From positions 115,001 through 179,000 of the forward strand of contig CAUYUJ010019371.1 in the NCBI GenBank assembly GCA_963575745.1: DNA of 64,000 nt. Direction: 5' to 3'. Under the pieces are notes generated by a model, which saw only the letters and a program-made list of their open reading frames with translations, had not been told where the DNA came from and searched no databases. The position numbers and the translations under genes were made by a program. This document shows positions 51,914 through 63,074 of the stretch, piece by piece. Numbering within the stretch: the stretch's first letter is position 1; each line of letters opens with the position of its first letter. This DNA comes from Prorocentrum cordatum (Eukaryota > Sar > Dinophyceae > Prorocentrales > Prorocentraceae).

Positions 51914-52077
51914 GGGATAGTGAACGAGAGGCTCTTTACAGCGGGTGCAAAACGATGTGTCAAAACACTGTAGAGCGGGCGCGGTGCCTGGCCAGGTTTG
52001 AGCCAAAAGCCCATGGCCAAACCCTGCTAACTCGCTTCCTTGCTATGCTGCAAGTACTGACGATCTACCGTTCGAGT
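51914..52077 (+). repeat. Right terminal direct repeat of the copia-type element (candidate LTR)
   Basis: Partner of 44114-44277. It ends in CCGTTCGAGT at 52077 and is followed at once by a GAG microsatellite (52078-52112), so the true 3' edge or a target duplication cannot be checked. Confidence 0.7.
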
Positions 52078-52219
52078 AGGAGGAGGAGGCGGAGGCGGAG
52101 GAGGAGGGAGAATAATGCATGCCTTGTGGAATCGGGTAAGGAACATGCCATCGGCGGATTGACCCAGAGCAAATTGGTTAGAGAGCAAGGTCAAGAAGAG
52201 GAAGGTAAGGATGGGGGCG

Positions 52220-52520
52220 GTCAGGTGGGGCACCCCCTCCTTCCCATTCTCGATCTCGCGCGGTCGTCTTGGGGCTGTCTTAGGGCCCCGTAGGCCCGCA
52301 AGGGGGACTTTGGGGCCCTCCTGTGGCATCTTGGGGCCATATTGGAGCCATCTTGGACCCTCTTAGGCTCTCTTGGGGCTACCTTGGAGCCATCTTGGGA
52401 CATCTCTCGGCGCTTGTGGGCCATCTCGGGGCCGCCCTGAGCCATCTGAGGGCCCTTTTGGGATTCTATTGGGCGCTTTTTGGCTCCTCCGAGGCACTCG
52501 CGGAGCCATAGTAAACCGCA
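52220..52520 (-). mobile_element. Mosaic element copy E (minus orientation), partial
   Basis: TTGGGGCC, CATCTTGG and CTTGGGGC words are the complement of the CCAAGATGGCCCC repeats of the family. Neither conserved terminus is visible. Confidence 0.5.
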
Positions 52521-53690
52521 AGGCGGGAATCCCACAAATGTGGTTTCTTAATGGTTTGGGCGGTCTTGGAAAGCCTGGAGGAAGCTCTGGGGAGGCCCTG
52601 GTAAAGGAGGAGCACTCCCTGTGGTATGGGTGCCCATTCTGGGGGAGGCGGGCCGGGGGCTCCGTGGATGGGGGGCCAGGCTTCTGGGCCAACCTGCCTG
52701 ACAATGGCACCCAACTCTCCCCCCCAATACGACGGCAGGACGCAGACAACATCGGAGTAAGTAAATCGAATCTCTGAGAGCTGGCAGATCTGGAGAACTT
52801 ATCGGGCACCGCTGCCGCTCCAGACCGTCCTGGCATGCTCTGAGAGCATTCCCGCACGCTCTGCAACGATTTATCTTCTTCAGCCCAGCCTGACCCCCTG
52901 CCATCCCAAGTCGCGTTCTGACGGTCCCGGGGCTGGGAAACTCCGCGAGACGCCGAAGAACTACCAGAAAATACCTTCGTTGCTGCGCAGTCCCCCAGAG
53001 GTCCCTGGGGGGGCCCTGAAGTCTACAGGTCCCCGGGGAGGTCCCCAGGGCCCCGGAGGAGGTCCCAGGCGGCATCCAGAGGCATACGGCGGCTCAAAAA
53101 TTACCACGTCCTGCAACCTCAATCCGCGATCCTCTATAGAACCTCGAATATGCGATCCTGTGTCCTCGAATATCGATCCTCGAACCTCGATTCTCAACCT
53201 CGACCTGCGATCCTCAATTCTAGACATCCGACGATGCAGGTCCCGACCGTCCCCAGGGGAGGCTTTTTCGTCCCTAATATGTGTTTGATTGTCGTGAGAC
53301 CCGATAACAGGCCCCAGAGCCCGAAATCGAATGAAAACGCCCGAATCTTAAGAAAACATGTCGTCGGAGGTCTACGCTCCTCGAACCTCGAGAACAGGCG
53401 GTGGACAAACCTCCCTTTAGTAAGCCTCCCCTTGGTGAAAACGGCCCGGGACCGAAACCGACGGACCTGGACCCGCAAAAACGACGGCCGCGACGCCCTC
53501 TGGCGAAGCGACAACGGCCCATTCCTTGATCGACGTGTCAGGGTAGGAGGTCTATCCGCCTCCGAGAGAACGCAGGTCGGCGCGGACTCGCCTTGGGCAG
53601 GGTCCCAGCCCGGCCAGGCCTGGGCCCCCTCGGGGGCACCGCCGCCGCCTCGACGGTCCCCGCCATGCCTGGCAGCTGGCCGGGGGCGTC
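52521..53690. other. Unique and low-complexity sequence, no gene recognised
   Basis: GGTCCCC-rich sequence lies at 52990-53070. A degenerate repeat of TCGATCCTCGAACC-like words lies at about 53107-53235. No domain is recognised. Confidence 0.4.
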
Positions 53691-54000
53691 GTCGTCATCG
53701 CCGCCGCCGTCCTCCCCCATCGTCATCGTCGTCACCATCATCATCAGCATCAACCTCATCATCGCCTTCCACAGCTTCACCATCGTCGCAAGCATCGTCA
53801 TCAGCGTCTTTCTGCTTCCTCCTCCCTCCCCCTCGTCCTTGTGAGAGCCTCTCGGCCTCATATCCTGCTGAAGTGATCGTCATCGGATCGTCGTCGGTCG
53901 CAGCCGTCGTCGTCGTCGTCATCATCATCGTCGTAGTGTTGTCCGTCGTCCGTGGTCCGCCGTCTGTCATCTGTCGTTGTTGTCGTCATCGTGGCCATGA
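53691..54000. repeat. GTC/ATC-type microsatellite patches
   Basis: Imperfect GTC, ATC and GCC triplets at 53690-53790 and 53890-54000 keep several frames open. No gene is inferred. Confidence 0.75.
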
Positions 54001-54069
54001 CGGGCCTGTGGAAGCTTGAGGGGGGTGGATACATTTCCTTCTCCCGCGCCGTCGTCGTCGCCATCCGGC

Positions 54070-54215
54070 GTCCTTCCCCTGAGATCCGACGTCTAAAATA
54101 AAATGAGATGCCGTGGAAAATCGAGCCTGGAGCCATAGACCACATCTTCCTGCGTCATTTTTCGAACTGGATCGATCTGTGAGGGCCCCAGGGCTCGAAA
54201 TTATGTGAAAACGCC
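54070..54215 (+). repeat. Dispersed repeat R, third copy
   Basis: Shares CCCTGAGATCCGACGT, GAGATGCCG, CTGCGTCATTTTTCGAAC and GGATCGATCTGTGAGGG with 34850-34985. Confidence 0.7.
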
Positions 54216-54276
54216 CGCCTCAAAAAATTAAGTCGCCAGGATCTCAGGGTTCGTCGAAGCCGGTCGTCCGTCGGCC

Positions 54277-54496
54277 ATGGTCGTCGGTCGGTCGCCGCCG
54301 CCGCCGTCCGCGCCGCGCCTGTCACGGTCCCCGCCGCCTCTGCGATCGCGGTCCCTGTGGCCGCTGCCGCCGGCGCCAGCGGCGCCCCTCTCGTCGGCGA
54401 GCGGCGGGGGGGGGCGGGGCGGCGGCGAGAAGCTTCGAGGGCCGAGGTCTCAGGAGGAGGATCGGGGCGGCGGCGGCGGCGGCGGCGGCGGCGGGC

Positions 54497-54529
<33 letters not shown>

Positions 54530-54605
54530 CCGCAGAGGTCGCCCACAGCGCGGCGACCTTCGCGGGGCGGCCCGACGCGCGAGAGTGGCCCGATAGGCAA
54601 GAGTG
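54277..54605. repeat. GC-rich block with (GGC)n and (GAC)n
   Basis: GGC units at about 54466-54505 pass into GAC units at about 54506-54530, inside CpG-dense sequence. No gene is supported. Confidence 0.75.
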
Positions 54606-54669
54606 GCCTTAGGTGCGCGGTCTTCGGGAGGGCGCGAGGGGGCCGAAGCCAGGCGCGCAATCGACTACA

Positions 54670-54950
54670 CGCAAGAGTGACCCTGGGCAAGGGTGACATT
54701 CGGTATACGCGGCTTTGGGGGGGCCGCGGGGGGACCAAACACAAGCGCGCAAGACGCTACTACCACATCGCGTTCGGCGATCGGGAGACCCCATTGGGCC
54801 CGCACCGACGGTCACTCCGGAGCACGGTCGCTCTTACGTCTAGTCAAGCGCAGGCCGCCGCTGACGCTTCGCGCTCCGCGATCGGGGGACCCCAGTGGGC
54901 CCCTGGGCCCGCATCGGAGGTCACCCCTGCGCCTAACGAGCGGCGGAGGA
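54670..54950 (+). repeat. Dispersed repeat T, copy 2
   Basis: Matches 38800-39065. A second partial unit (CGATCGGGGGACCCC to GGTCACCCC) lies at 54870-54935. Confidence 0.7.
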
Positions 54951-55634
54951 GGACCCTCAAATCCAGGCCGCGAGAAGCCGTCGCGACGGCACCTGTCTCG
55001 TTGACTTCGGCCGCTGGAGGCCGCCTCGCCGTCTCCAGGAGCGTCAAAGAACACAACTCGGGGGGAAGGATCTGGCTCCCAGAGAAGCAGTACGGCCAGA
55101 CCTGGGACAGACAAACAGCCTTCAAGCACACGAGACCCTCCGCCGGCCCACACTGAACAGCACTCGCGAGTGCCACCCACCCACCCCCTGGATGCACAAG
55201 AGCATCCGACAGACCCGAAGAGCATCAGTGGTACCCTCCCCGAACCGACATCGATCTCACGCCTCGGCCCGACAGTGGGTGGAAGATCCGGTGGACGACG
55301 TCCCAAGGAAGCGTGCACCGCCGGAGGAGGCTGGGGGAGCAGGCGCGGGGCACGCAGACCTCCGACGGCGGCTCGGTGCTCTCGGGTGGCCAGGTCCCCC
55401 GAGCTCTCGGCCCCTTCCTCGGGGACCTGCTCTCGACCCTGAGCTGCTCACTTGCCGGCCTGGGGCTGAGGCACGGCCCCAGAAGCCGAACACTGCGACC
55501 AAAGACTCCAGCACGACTTTCTCAAGTCGCCACCAAGGCTTGTGGAGCTCAGCCGCGGACTCGGTGGGTGGCGCGGTGTCAGATGATGCAGGGCCGGATG
55601 CAGACACCCTCCTCATCCTCCTCCCTTCTTGACG
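54951..55634. other. Unique sequence, no gene recognised
   Basis: Frames of about 110-170 codons exist on both strands without a recognisable domain. Confidence 0.35.
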
Positions 55635-55830
55635 TTACCCTGACTCTAGCATGATGGCCGCTGCGTCTGAAAACGAGCACAACGAGAAAAGCGCGACGCA
55701 GAGCGTACCCGCTGCACAACAAAACAGCATAGCGATCAAGCAGAAATCCAATACCTGCAATGGGCCGAACAGAAAATGCGATACGAAAAGACTCGGAAAA
55801 AGCATTGTGAACCGCAGCGCTGGAGACCTG
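55635..55830 (-). CDS. Possible C-terminal exon of a membrane protein
   Basis: The minus frame reads RFTMLFPSLFVSHFLFGPLQ, VLDFCLIAMLFCCAAGTLCV and ALFSLCSFSDAAAIMLESG, then a stop at 55635. It predicts two membrane helices and a short tail. It does not depend on a microsatellite, although the frame upstream runs into one (55928-56120). I recognise no family. The start at MLFPSL is only the first Met of the hydrophobic part. Confidence 0.3.
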
Positions 55831-55926
55831 GCCGCATCGGGGTGTCCTTCAGTCCGCCCACCTGGCGAAAGATCGCGCCAAACTTGTTTCGCCTTCTCCA
55901 GCGTCCAGCGGCCGCTTCCAGGCCCC

Positions 55927-55927
<1 letters not shown>

Positions 55928-55970
<43 letters not shown>

Positions 55971-56120
55971 CACGACGACAACGACGACGACGACCACGAC
56001 CACGACCACGACGACGACGACGGCGACGACGACGATGACGACGATGACGGCGGCGGCAGCGATGACGGCGGCGGCGGCGGCGACGACGACGGCGGCAGCG
56101 GCGGAGGCGGCGGCGGGCGG
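55928..56120. repeat. (GAC)n to (GGC)n microsatellite
   Basis: Nearly pure GAC at 55928-56040 grades into GGC/GAC mixtures. Confidence 0.95.
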
Positions 56121-56328
56121 CGGAGGGCGGTGGCGGCGGCGGACGACGGCGGCCCACGCACGGCGCACGAGCCCAGCGCTCCTCGGGCTGCGCGACCGCC
56201 CGCGCCGGTCCATCGCCGGCGCTCCCGCGGCCCGCGCGCCGCCTCCGCGCGCGCGGCGCCCCCTGGTTACGGCGAGGGCGGCGGGCGCGGACCTAAGCAG
56301 CGCCAGCCGCGCGCCATGCCAACTCGAT

Positions 56329-56485
56329 ACGGCAGGTTCGTGTCGTGACGACCCTGGCGTTGGTTTCTGACACCGCGTGGACCGCTCAGCCTTGAACGAT
56401 CGGCGGCTTTTCGCCACCAGCGGTGTTCGACATTGAATGCCTACAGCGGGGTCGCCGCCGCGTCGGCACGACACGAACCTGCCGT
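56329..56485. other. 19-bp perfect inverted repeat spaced by 119 bp
   Basis: ACGGCAGGTTCGTGTCGTG at 56329-56347 is the exact complement of CACGACACGAACCTGCCGT at 56467-56485. The 157-bp unit could be a small MITE or a structured locus. Flanks show no clear duplication. Confidence 0.8.
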
Positions 56486-57037
56486 ACACTGTCTTAATTG
56501 GCGGCACCTTGGATCCAAGTGGCGATCGTGCGGCTACGGCAGGGCTGCTGCGGTGCGAAATGGGCGCTGAGGCGGCAAGGAAGGCCGGGGGGAAGGGGAG
56601 AGAAGGCCGCGGACGGCTGGAGCGCCCTCAGAACGTGAAGCACTTCGGGATGTGCCAGAGGAAGGCTCGGGTCCTTGTCACTGTCAGTGCGTCTGCGAAG
56701 GCATTGCACATCCAGGTTAAGAAATAAGCCGTGCAAATGTCAGTTGAGATCCACTGGCAAAAACCAGCTCGATACACACTTCCGCTCAGGTAGAAAGTGT
56801 TCAGGACGTGATTCGGACAAAGCAGCCCCGGGGAGGACTGGTTCAGGAAGAGCCGGAGCTGGTGCAGAAGCAGGGCGAGAGGGCAACACCGCGCTGATGC
56901 TCGGATGGAACTCCGTCGCCTCCACGTACAAAGACCGATCACACGGTAAGCCAACGATGCAGATGTCCAGCGAGATCCGCGTGGGGAACATGTTCCTCAG
57001 CAGCTCAGCATCGTGCTCTAGAACTCGCGCTTCATGA
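56486..57037. other. Unique spacer, no gene confirmed
   Basis: Minus frames such as MFPTRISLDICIVGLPCDRS (56991 down) and GFCQWISTDICTAYFLTWMC (about 56770 down) look protein-like and are weakly similar to each other (ISxDIC). I cannot assign them. Confidence 0.3.
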
Positions 57038-58084
57038 AATTCGCCAGCCCAACGGGCCAGGGGCGTGCTAAAATCTCCGGCTACGCATCTACAATTCTAC
57101 TTCGCGCGCGCGCGTGGCAGTCCCTGGGAATCCCGGAACGAAAAATACCCCGGCCGAAACCCGGGAGACTCCTGGCAAGGTCCCCGCAAGGTCCCCCAGA
57201 GCGCCCCAGACGCCCCCCAGACTGTCCAAGTGGCCCCGAGTCGCCGAAAGACCGTTCCAAGACGCCAAGATGGCCTCCAGACAGGCCTACAGACCGTCAA
57301 GAAGCCCCGAGAGAGCCTTAAGAGGCCCTCCAAGAGGGTCCCAAGAAGCACAAATCGTCCAATTCCTTGAGGGAGACGTACATTTTTCGCATATACGGCT
57401 TCTGAGGTTTCACAACGTCGAAAACTGCTCCAAAAAGCCCTCAATATCGCCCCAAGACGGCCCAACATGCCCCCAAGATAAGCCCAAGACGGCCCCAGAG
57501 CGCTGAAAGACAGCCCAAAAGGCTCCTCAAGACGGCTCCAGAGGCTCCCAAAAAAACCACAAGAACGGTACTCCGAGCTGCCATGTCCGGCCCTTTCCCG
57601 CGAGATCGCTCACGAGACCGCCAGCAGGGCCCCAAGAAGCTCCCACAGGCCCCAAAATACTAGCCCCAGAAGCCCCCAAGATACTCCCAAGAGGCCTCCC
57701 AAGAAACCCCACGACGTCTCCCAGATGCCCGTCTTCTCGACGACCAATTTTTGTCTTTTAGAGTTCCCCAAGAAACCATCAACAGCGCCTCATCCTTCTC
57801 CTCATCCTCCTCTTCCTCCTCCTAATCCGTCTCACTCGCCACGAGCACGCCCACACCATGGGCACCTCAACGAGCCCTGGGACCATCACAAAACAACTCG
57901 GGATGAACAACCGGTCCCGGAGAAGGTATCCGACCTCTGGAGGCCGCAAACACCTTGCCGAATGCCACGCCTCAAAAACCTGGATGATCTCCCTGCGGCT
58001 CCGCACTCCACACAAACACTCGGTATATTATCGGCAGAGATGCGACCATATATGGGCTGGCGGAATGAGCGAAGCGATTAAATA
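57038..58084 (+). mobile_element. Mosaic element copy F (complete ends)
   Basis: It starts AATTCGCCAGCCCAACGGGC and ends GCGGAATGAGCGAAGCGATT then AAATA, matching both ends of copies A and B. The first 150 bases and last 60 bases align well; the middle has the same CCAAGACGG/CCAAGAGG style but diverged, and is about 217 bases longer. This fixes the family termini. Confidence 0.75.
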
Positions 58085-58555
58085 GCCCGACAAGCCACCG
58101 CAGACAGGATAACATCGAAAGGAGTCGACATGAATCGATATAAATTGCTTCGAGAAGAACGATTCTGTCGACAACGTGGCCTGGCCTAGCCAAAACAACG
58201 ACGACGACAACGACAACGACGAAGACAAAGGGATGAAGAGCAGGAGGTAGACGAGGAGGAGGTCGGGGTCAAGAAGGGAGGGAAGGAGGAAGGGGGAGGA
58301 AGACGAACGGAGGACAGATGAGAGAGGAGAGAAGAGGGTGGAGGTTGAAAAGTCGGAGTCGAAGTAGAAGTAAAAGGAGTAGGAGGAGGAGGAGAAGGAG
58401 GTGGCGGTAAGAGGGGGGAGGAGGAAGAAAGAAGGAGGAGAAGGAAAGAGCGAAGACAGAAGAAGGAGAGGGCAGAAAGGAGGGAGGAGGGAGGAGGGAG
58501 GGAGGAGGAGAAGGAAGAGAAGGGAGAGGAGAAGTAAGGTCTTAATTACCTCTCT
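58085..58555. repeat. Short spacer then purine-rich GGA tract
   Basis: After the element, GAC/AAC words (58198-58230) lead into imperfect GGA/GAAGGA repeats up to about 58535. No gene. Confidence 0.8.
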
Positions 58556-58745
58556 ATCGATTTCACTATGGAACCCACAATCGATCTCACTATCGATCTC
58601 ACAATCGATCCCACTATGGATCGCACGAGCGATCTCACAATCGATCTCACTATCGGTCTCATGATCGGCCTTACTATCGTCCTCACTATCGATTCCACTA
58701 TCGATCCCAGTACCGATGTCACAATCGATCTCAATGTCCAGATCA
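58556..58745. repeat. 12-bp minisatellite ATCGATCTCACT
   Basis: About 15 units with one or two changes each. Confidence 0.9.
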
Positions 58746-58825
58746 CGAATGTTGAAACCATCCACTGATTGGGTGTTTTGTGAGATACTGTACATGTGTC
58801 CATCTGTGTACTTATACATCGAAAA

Positions 58826-58852
58826 CTATATATATATATATATATATATATA
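58826..58852. repeat. (TA)n microsatellite
   Basis: A pure AT dinucleotide tract of about 26 bases. Confidence 0.95.
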
Positions 58853-58889
58853 TCCATCTCAATCTTCATCGTTTTCCCTCTCCCCCAGT

Positions 58890-59130
58890 TCCCCATACCC
58901 CGTGCCCAAACTCCCAGCTCCCGGTTCCCAATTCCCGGTCCCGGATCCTGGTTCCCGGCTCCCGGTTCCCAATTCCCGGCTCCCGGTTCCCGGCTCCCAG
59001 TTCCCGGCTCCCGGCTCTCTGTTCTGGGTTCCCGGTTCGCGATTCCCGGTTCCCGGTTCCTGGCTCCTGGTTCCAGGCTCCCGGCTCCCGGTTCCCGGTT
59101 CCCGGTTCCCGGTTCCCGGTTCCCGGTTCC
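58890..59130. repeat. Heptamer array GGTTCCC
   Basis: Units GGTTCCC and GGCTCCC recur every seven bases with few changes, ending in an almost perfect run at 59087-59128. Confidence 0.9.
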
Positions 59131-59465
59131 TGAGGAGGAGGCGGAGGAGGAGGAGGAGGAGGAGGAGGACGAGGAGGAGGAGGAGGAGGAGGAGGAGAGG
59201 AGGAGGAAGAGAAGGAAGAGGAGGAGGAGGAGGAGGAGGAGGAGAGGAGGAGGGAGGAGGAGGAGAGGAGGAGGACGAGAGGGAGGAGGAGGCGGAGGAG
59301 GAGGAGGAGGGCCAGGAGGGAGGAGGGGAGGAGGAGGAGGAGGAGGAGAGGAGGAGGAGGAGGAGGAGGAGGAGGAGGAGGGGGAGAAAAGAGGGAAGAG
59401 GGGGGGGGCAAGAAGGACCGAGGAGGGAGGAGGGAGGAGGGAGGAGGGAGGGAGGAGGGAGGAGG
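59131..59465. repeat. (GAG)n purine tract
   Basis: GAGGAG repeats with GGAGGGA interruptions; open frames on both strands are artefacts. Confidence 0.95.
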
Positions 59466-59673
59466 ACACGCTGTGCGCGCTCGCGCCATATCTGACATCC
59501 GACCCTCCCGCGCATCACTTTCCATTGCGCTGTGCTTTCTCTATCCGCCGACGCGTGTCATAGCGGACCTGTAACTCCGAAGAGGACCCCATCATGTTAT
59601 GCGCAATCGGAAATTAGCCTGACGAAAGACCCAACCATATGCAGCTGCGAATACCGCATTGTGGGTACCGCTT

Positions 59674-60810
59674 TCGGTGGAGCTCCTTATGGGGCCACCG
59701 TGTGAGGGGCGTGCCGACTTGGGCGCGGTGGTGCAATGCGGACGCGACCTCTGGAGCCTTCGGTGAAGCATCCACTGGGGCCACGAGACGTGTGAGGGGG
59801 TGCACCGAATTGGGCACGGTGGTGCCATGCGAACCCTCCCACTGGAGCCTTCGGCAGAACTCCCTATGGGGCGGAGCCTGGGGCCACGCACCGTGTGAAA
59901 GGTGTGCCGAAATGGGCGCGGTGGTGCAATGCAAACCCTCCCACTGGAGCCTTCGGTGGAGTGGAGCTCCCTATGGGGCCACGAACCGTCTGAGGGGTGT
60001 ACCGAAATGGGCATGCGGTGGGCGGGGAGGGCGCATGCGGGCGCGGCCACTGGGGCCTTCGGTGGAGCTCGCTATGGGGCCACGGAACGTGTGAGGGGTG
60101 TTCCGAAATGGGCATGCGGTGGGCAGGGAGGGCGCATGCGGACGCGGCCACTGGGGCCTTCGGTGGAGCTCCCTATGGGGCCACGAACCGTGTGAGGGGT
60201 GTTCCGAAATGGGCATGCGGTGGGCAGGGAGGGCGCATGCGGACGCGGCCACTGGGGCCTTCGGTGGAGCTCCCTACGGGGCCACGATGAGGGGTTTGCC
60301 GAAATGGGCATGCGGTGGGCGGGGAGGGCGCATGCGGGCGCGGCCACTGGGGCCTTCGGTGGAGCTCCCTATGGGGCCACGGAACGTGTGAGGGGTGTAC
60401 CGAAATGGGCATGCGGTGGACAGGGAGGACCCAGTCGGACGCGGCCACTGGGGCCTTCGGTGGAGCTCCCTATGGGGCCACGAACCATGTGAGGGGTGTT
60501 CCGAAATGGGCATGCGGTGGGCAGGGAGGACGCATGCGGACGCGGCCACTGGGGCCTTCGGTGGAGCTCCCTATGGGGCCACGAACCGTGTGAGGGGTGT
60601 TCCGAAATGGGCATGCGGTGGGCAGGGAGGACGCATGCGGACGCGGCCACTGGGGCCTTCGGTGGAGCTCCCTACGGGGCCACGAACCGTGAGACGGGGG
60701 TGCCACAATGGACATCCGGTGGGCGGGGAGGGCGCTTGCGGACGCGGCCACTGGGGCCTTTGGTGAAGCTCCCTATGGGGCCACGAACCATGTGAGGGGT
60801 GCCGAAATGG
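59674..60810. repeat. 101-bp satellite, about 10-11 copies
   Basis: The unit reads GGAGCTCCCTATGGGGCCAC, then GAACCGTGTGAGGGGTGT, CCGAAATGGGCATGCGGTGG and GGCCACTGGGGCCTTC. Spacing is exactly 101 bases through 59990-60650. Units at the left edge are more diverged. Because 101 is not a multiple of three, open frames rotate and are artefacts. Confidence 0.95.
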
Positions 60811-61160
60811 ACATGCGGAGGGCAGAGGCAAGGAGGGGGAGGAGGGAGGAGGGGGAGCACGAGGAAGAGGAGAGGAAGCGGAGGGCAAAGACAAGGAGGG
60901 GGAGGAGGAAGGAAGGAAGGAAGGAGGAGAACGCGGGGCGCTGTCTCTTCAAAACGAGGACCCAACACCACAGCATGGTTTGGAATTGGAGGAAGAGGTG
61001 GTGGATGAGCAGAAGGACGAGCAGGAGGGACAGAAGGAGGATGAGGAAGGATGAGGACGAGGACGAGGACGAACAGCAGCAGCAGCAGCAGGAGTTAAAA
61101 TGGAAAGAACAAGAGGAGCAGGAGGACCAGGGGAAAGCGGAGGAGGGGAAATTTGGCGGC
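60811..61160. other. Purine-rich spacer, no gene recognised
   Basis: GGGGGAGG words lie at 60834-60925, GAC/GAG words at 61020-61075 and a short AGC tract at about 61074-61092. Confidence 0.6.
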
Positions 61161-61860
61161 GACAACGATGAACATGATCGGTCCAAGCCCCGGGAAAGAG
61201 CATGGAAACTGGAGGCATGGCAACGTTTTCAAGACACATGACTGGGCAACGGGCAATTGCAATGCTGAATGTATCGATCTTGACGTACCGTGCCAAAGGC
61301 TGTGCTGTGCTGTGCCGTACTGGATTGCGATGTGCCATGCCGCGATTGTGCTCTATAGTGTTGTGGATCGAGTCCTCCTTAGCATCCGAGCCCTGACCGA
61401 ACTGATCTGGATCTTGAGCTCGAGCTGTCTGAGCACATAGCCCAGAGCCTCCAGAGCTGAAATCGAAACGCGCGAGACGTTCACTCAACTCGAGGTCAAA
61501 TCCGACTGATGTCCGAAAAGGAACTACACGACACGGGGCACAGGATCACGGACGCGCCACAGGATGTGCCGCGCGAGATGGGATGCGCCAGGGGACGTGT
61601 CAGGGGACGAATTAGGGGACGTGCCCTGGACTTGCCATGGACCTGCCACGGGACGTGCCAAGGCGCGTGCCATGGGGCGGGCCAGAGGACGTCATGCCAG
61701 GGAACGTGGCAAAGGGCGCGCCACGGAACGGGCAGGGGAAACGCCTGAGGACGAGCCAGGAAACGCGACAGAGGACGAGCCAGGGAACGTGCCACGCCGA
61801 GGGGCGTCCTAGGGGACGAGCCAGGGCAAGTCACGCCAGAACGTCGCAAGGGGCGCGCCG
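61161..61860. repeat. Composite satellite unit, first copy
   Basis: The part at 61255-61440 (TGTATCGATCTTGACGTACC, GTGCCATGCCGCGATTGTGC and onward) matches 63160-63350 and 63580-63770. The following part (61570-61850) is a short repeat of GGGACGTGCC/GACGAGCC words, as in the 63 kb copies. Confidence 0.85.
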
Positions 61861-62029
61861 TAAACACGATTGTCCAAAGTCACTTCGCGCGAACACCGCA
61901 CGTGCTGCAACGCGCACACCGTGCAATCACGCGCACGAGACGGCCTCACAGGGGACGCGCCAGCGCGCCAGGGGACGGGGACGCCCCACAGACGGGCAGG
62001 GTTGGGCTGCGACGCTCTCTACTGCGACA

Positions 62030-62935
62030 AGCGTATCGCTCGAGACATCCTCAAGAACATCCAGATGTTAGACATCCGCCTGTGCGACCTGGACACGTGA
62101 AAATCGGCGTTGCGCTCGAGAAACCATCAACACATCCGCATGTTGGACATCTGCCTGGGCAACCTGGACATGACAATACCAGCGTTTGGCTTGACACATC
62201 CAGTCCAAATCCTCATGCTAGACATCCGCCTGAGCGACCTGGACACGTGAAAACAAGCGTGTGGTTCGAGACAGTCTCAACACATCCTCATGCTAGATAT
62301 CAACCTGGGCGACCTGGACACGTGCATAATATAGCGGTTCGATCGACACTCTAGACATCCTGGATACATCCTCGTGTGAGACATCCGCCTGGGCGACCTG
62401 GGCACGTAAAAACAGGTAATTCGCTAGAGACATCTTCAACACATCCTCATGTTAGACATCCACAGGGGCGACATGGACACGTGAAAACAAGCGTTTCGCT
62501 CGAGACATCCTCAAGACAGCCTGATGTTAGACATCCGCCTGGGTGACCTGGGCACGTAAAAATCAGCGGTTCGCTCGAGACAGTCTCAAGACATCCTCAT
62601 GTTAGGCATCCGCCTGGGCGATCTGGACACGTGAGAACAAGCGTTTCGCTAAAGACATCCTCAACACATCCTCACGTTAGACATCCACCTGGGCGACCGA
62701 CCTGGGCACGTGAAAAAAGCGGTTCGCTCGAGACATCCCCAACACATCGTCATGACAGACATCCGCCTGCGCGACCTGGACACGTGAAAATCAGCGTTTC
62801 GCTCGAGACATCCTCAACAAATCCTCATGTTAGACATCTGCCTGGGCGACCTGGACACGTAAACACAAGCGTTTCGCTCGAGCTCTCCCCAACTCTGCAA
62901 AACGAGCGTTTCGGTCGAGACATCCCCAAACAATT
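62030..62935. repeat. ~74-bp tandem repeat, about 12 copies
   Basis: Each unit has TCGCTCGAGACATCC, AACACATCCTCATGTTAGAC, ATCCGCCTGGGCGACCTGGA and CACGTGAAAACAAGCG. Unit length varies slightly. Confidence 0.9.
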
Positions 62936-63074
62936 AGGTAAAACAAACTTTCCTATTTATTTATCAAAAAATCCGCCTGCCCACCCCCAGCATGGCGCCT
63001 GGCACAGTTACACGACTAAAAAAAAAAGCCTGGGCCTTTCTGTCATTTCCAAGAAAAAGGACTCGGATCCAAAC

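Noticed and set aside
52003-52020. TTTGAGCCAAAAG resembling the complement of the dinoflagellate spliced leader (CTTGAGCCAAAATGG)
   Set aside because: The match breaks after 12-13 bases, and the homologous base run at 44203 is less similar, so it is better explained as part of the terminal repeat.
58890-59130. Possible telomere repeat
   Set aside because: The GGTTCCC heptamer differs from the TTTAGGG type and lies inside other repeats, not at an end.
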